DNA from: an uncultured Tessaracoccus sp.
GTDB lineage: Bacteria; Actinomycetota; Actinomycetes; Propionibacteriales; Propionibacteriaceae
DNA length: 12,286 bases
Direction: 5' to 3'
Assembly (NCBI RefSeq): GCF_947255005.1
Contig: NZ_CAMYFI010000067.1
Coordinates: 1 to 12,286, forward strand
Translations under genes and position numbers: made by a program
Notes under the pieces: generated by a model
What the model saw: the letters and a program-made list of their open reading frames with translations, nothing else
What the model was told of the DNA's origin: nothing
Databases searched by the model: none
Shown: positions 11,962-12,286 of the stretch, in pieces
Layout: every line of letters starts with the position of its first letter
Numbering within the stretch: position 1 is the stretch's first letter

Positions 11962-12286
11962 ATGCTCATCGCTCAGCGTCCAACGCTCACCGAAGAGGTC
12001 ATCTCTGACTACCGTTCGCGTTTCGTGCTCGAGCCCCTCGAGCCCGGCTTCGGCTACACGCTCGGTAACTCCCTGCGTCGCACGCTGCTCTCGTCGATTC
12101 CTGGTGCGTCGGTCACCAGCATTAAGATCGAGGGCAACCAGCACGAATTCTCCACGCTGGAAGGCGTGGTGGAAGACGTCACCGAGATCATCCTGAACCT
12201 CAAGGGCCTCGTGCTCTCGTCGGAAGAGGATGAGCCTGTGGTGATGTACCTGCGCAAGGCGGGTGCAGGCGCCGTGACCGCCGCCG
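11962..12286 (+). CDS. rpoA: RNA polymerase subunit alpha, 5' part (runs off window)
   Basis: The first 108 codons of rpoA are present: MLIAQRPTLTEEVISDYRSR, FVLEPLEPGFGYTLGNSLRR, TLLSSIPGASVTSIKIEGNQ, HEFSTLEGVVEDVTEIILNL and KGLVLSSEEDEPVVMYLRK. This is the alpha N-terminal domain, with the GYTLGNSLRRTLLSSIPG segment that forms the dimer interface and contacts beta. The subunit nucleates assembly of RNA polymerase. AAGGA 8 nt before the ATG is the ribosome site. The C-terminal DNA-binding domain lies beyond the window. Confidence 0.97.
   Translation, partial: MLIAQRPTLTEEVISDYRSRFVLEPLEPGFGYTLGNSLRRTLLSSIPGASVTSIKIEGNQHEFSTLEGVVEDVTEIILNLKGLVLSSEEDEPVVMYLRKAGAGAVTAA

Noticed and set aside
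11245..12144. Minus-strand ORF of 299 codons opposite rpsD and rpoA
   Set aside because: Spans two conserved genes and their spacer on the other strand; a shadow frame.

Overview
The window is from a high-G+C Gram-positive bacterium (Actinomycetota), shown by the genes and their layout: the end of the spc ribosomal-protein operon, then secY-adk-map, infA and the alpha operon (rpmJ-rpsM-rpsK-rpsD-rpoA). Promoters of the form TTGGGG-18-TAGGCT and GTG starts overlapping stop codons (GTGA) also fit. A DUF1707 protein and a membrane-anchored zinc metallopeptidase are typical of actinobacteria. A propionibacteria-like host is possible, but the sequence alone does not settle it.

Region 1 (1-4051) interrupts the spc operon. 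The window opens in the 3' end of one rplO copy with a strong hairpin terminator. Then come a truncated, frameshifted IS30-family transposase end (122-372), a decayed fragment that resembles the C-terminal part of a DUF1156 adenine-specific DNA methylase (370-616), and an intact IS110-family element (about 618-1972) inserted in that remnant. Next is a coupled gene pair, a small HEPN-motif protein (2187-2600) and a DUF1016/YhcG PDDEXK nuclease (2600-3736), followed by a 315-bp stretch with one unrecognised small ORF. This looks like the wreck of a defence island.

Region 2 (4052-4733) restarts the ribosomal operon with rpmD and a second, complete rplO. The last 55 bases shared by both rplO copies are identical (1-55 = 4612-4666). 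The second copy runs past the canonical L15 end for eight residues and stops inside a terminator stem. Codon usage changes abruptly in the middle of this rplO, suggesting a recombinant gene.

Region 3 (4734-9537) has its own promoter and reads secY-adk-map with overlapping start and stop codons: the Sec channel, adenylate kinase and methionine aminopeptidase. A DUF1707 membrane protein (possibly leaderless), a neutral zinc metallopeptidase and, on the opposite strand, a YciI-like protein follow.

Region 4 (9538-12286) holds infA with its own promoter, then a promoter and structured leader before rpmJ. A 208-nt rpmJ-rpsM spacer packed with four hairpins follows, then rpsM, rpsK, rpsD and the 5' part of rpoA. 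Translation initiation, small-subunit assembly and RNA polymerase alpha are thus grouped as in other bacteria, but the leader structure deserves a look as a possible ribosomal-protein control element.
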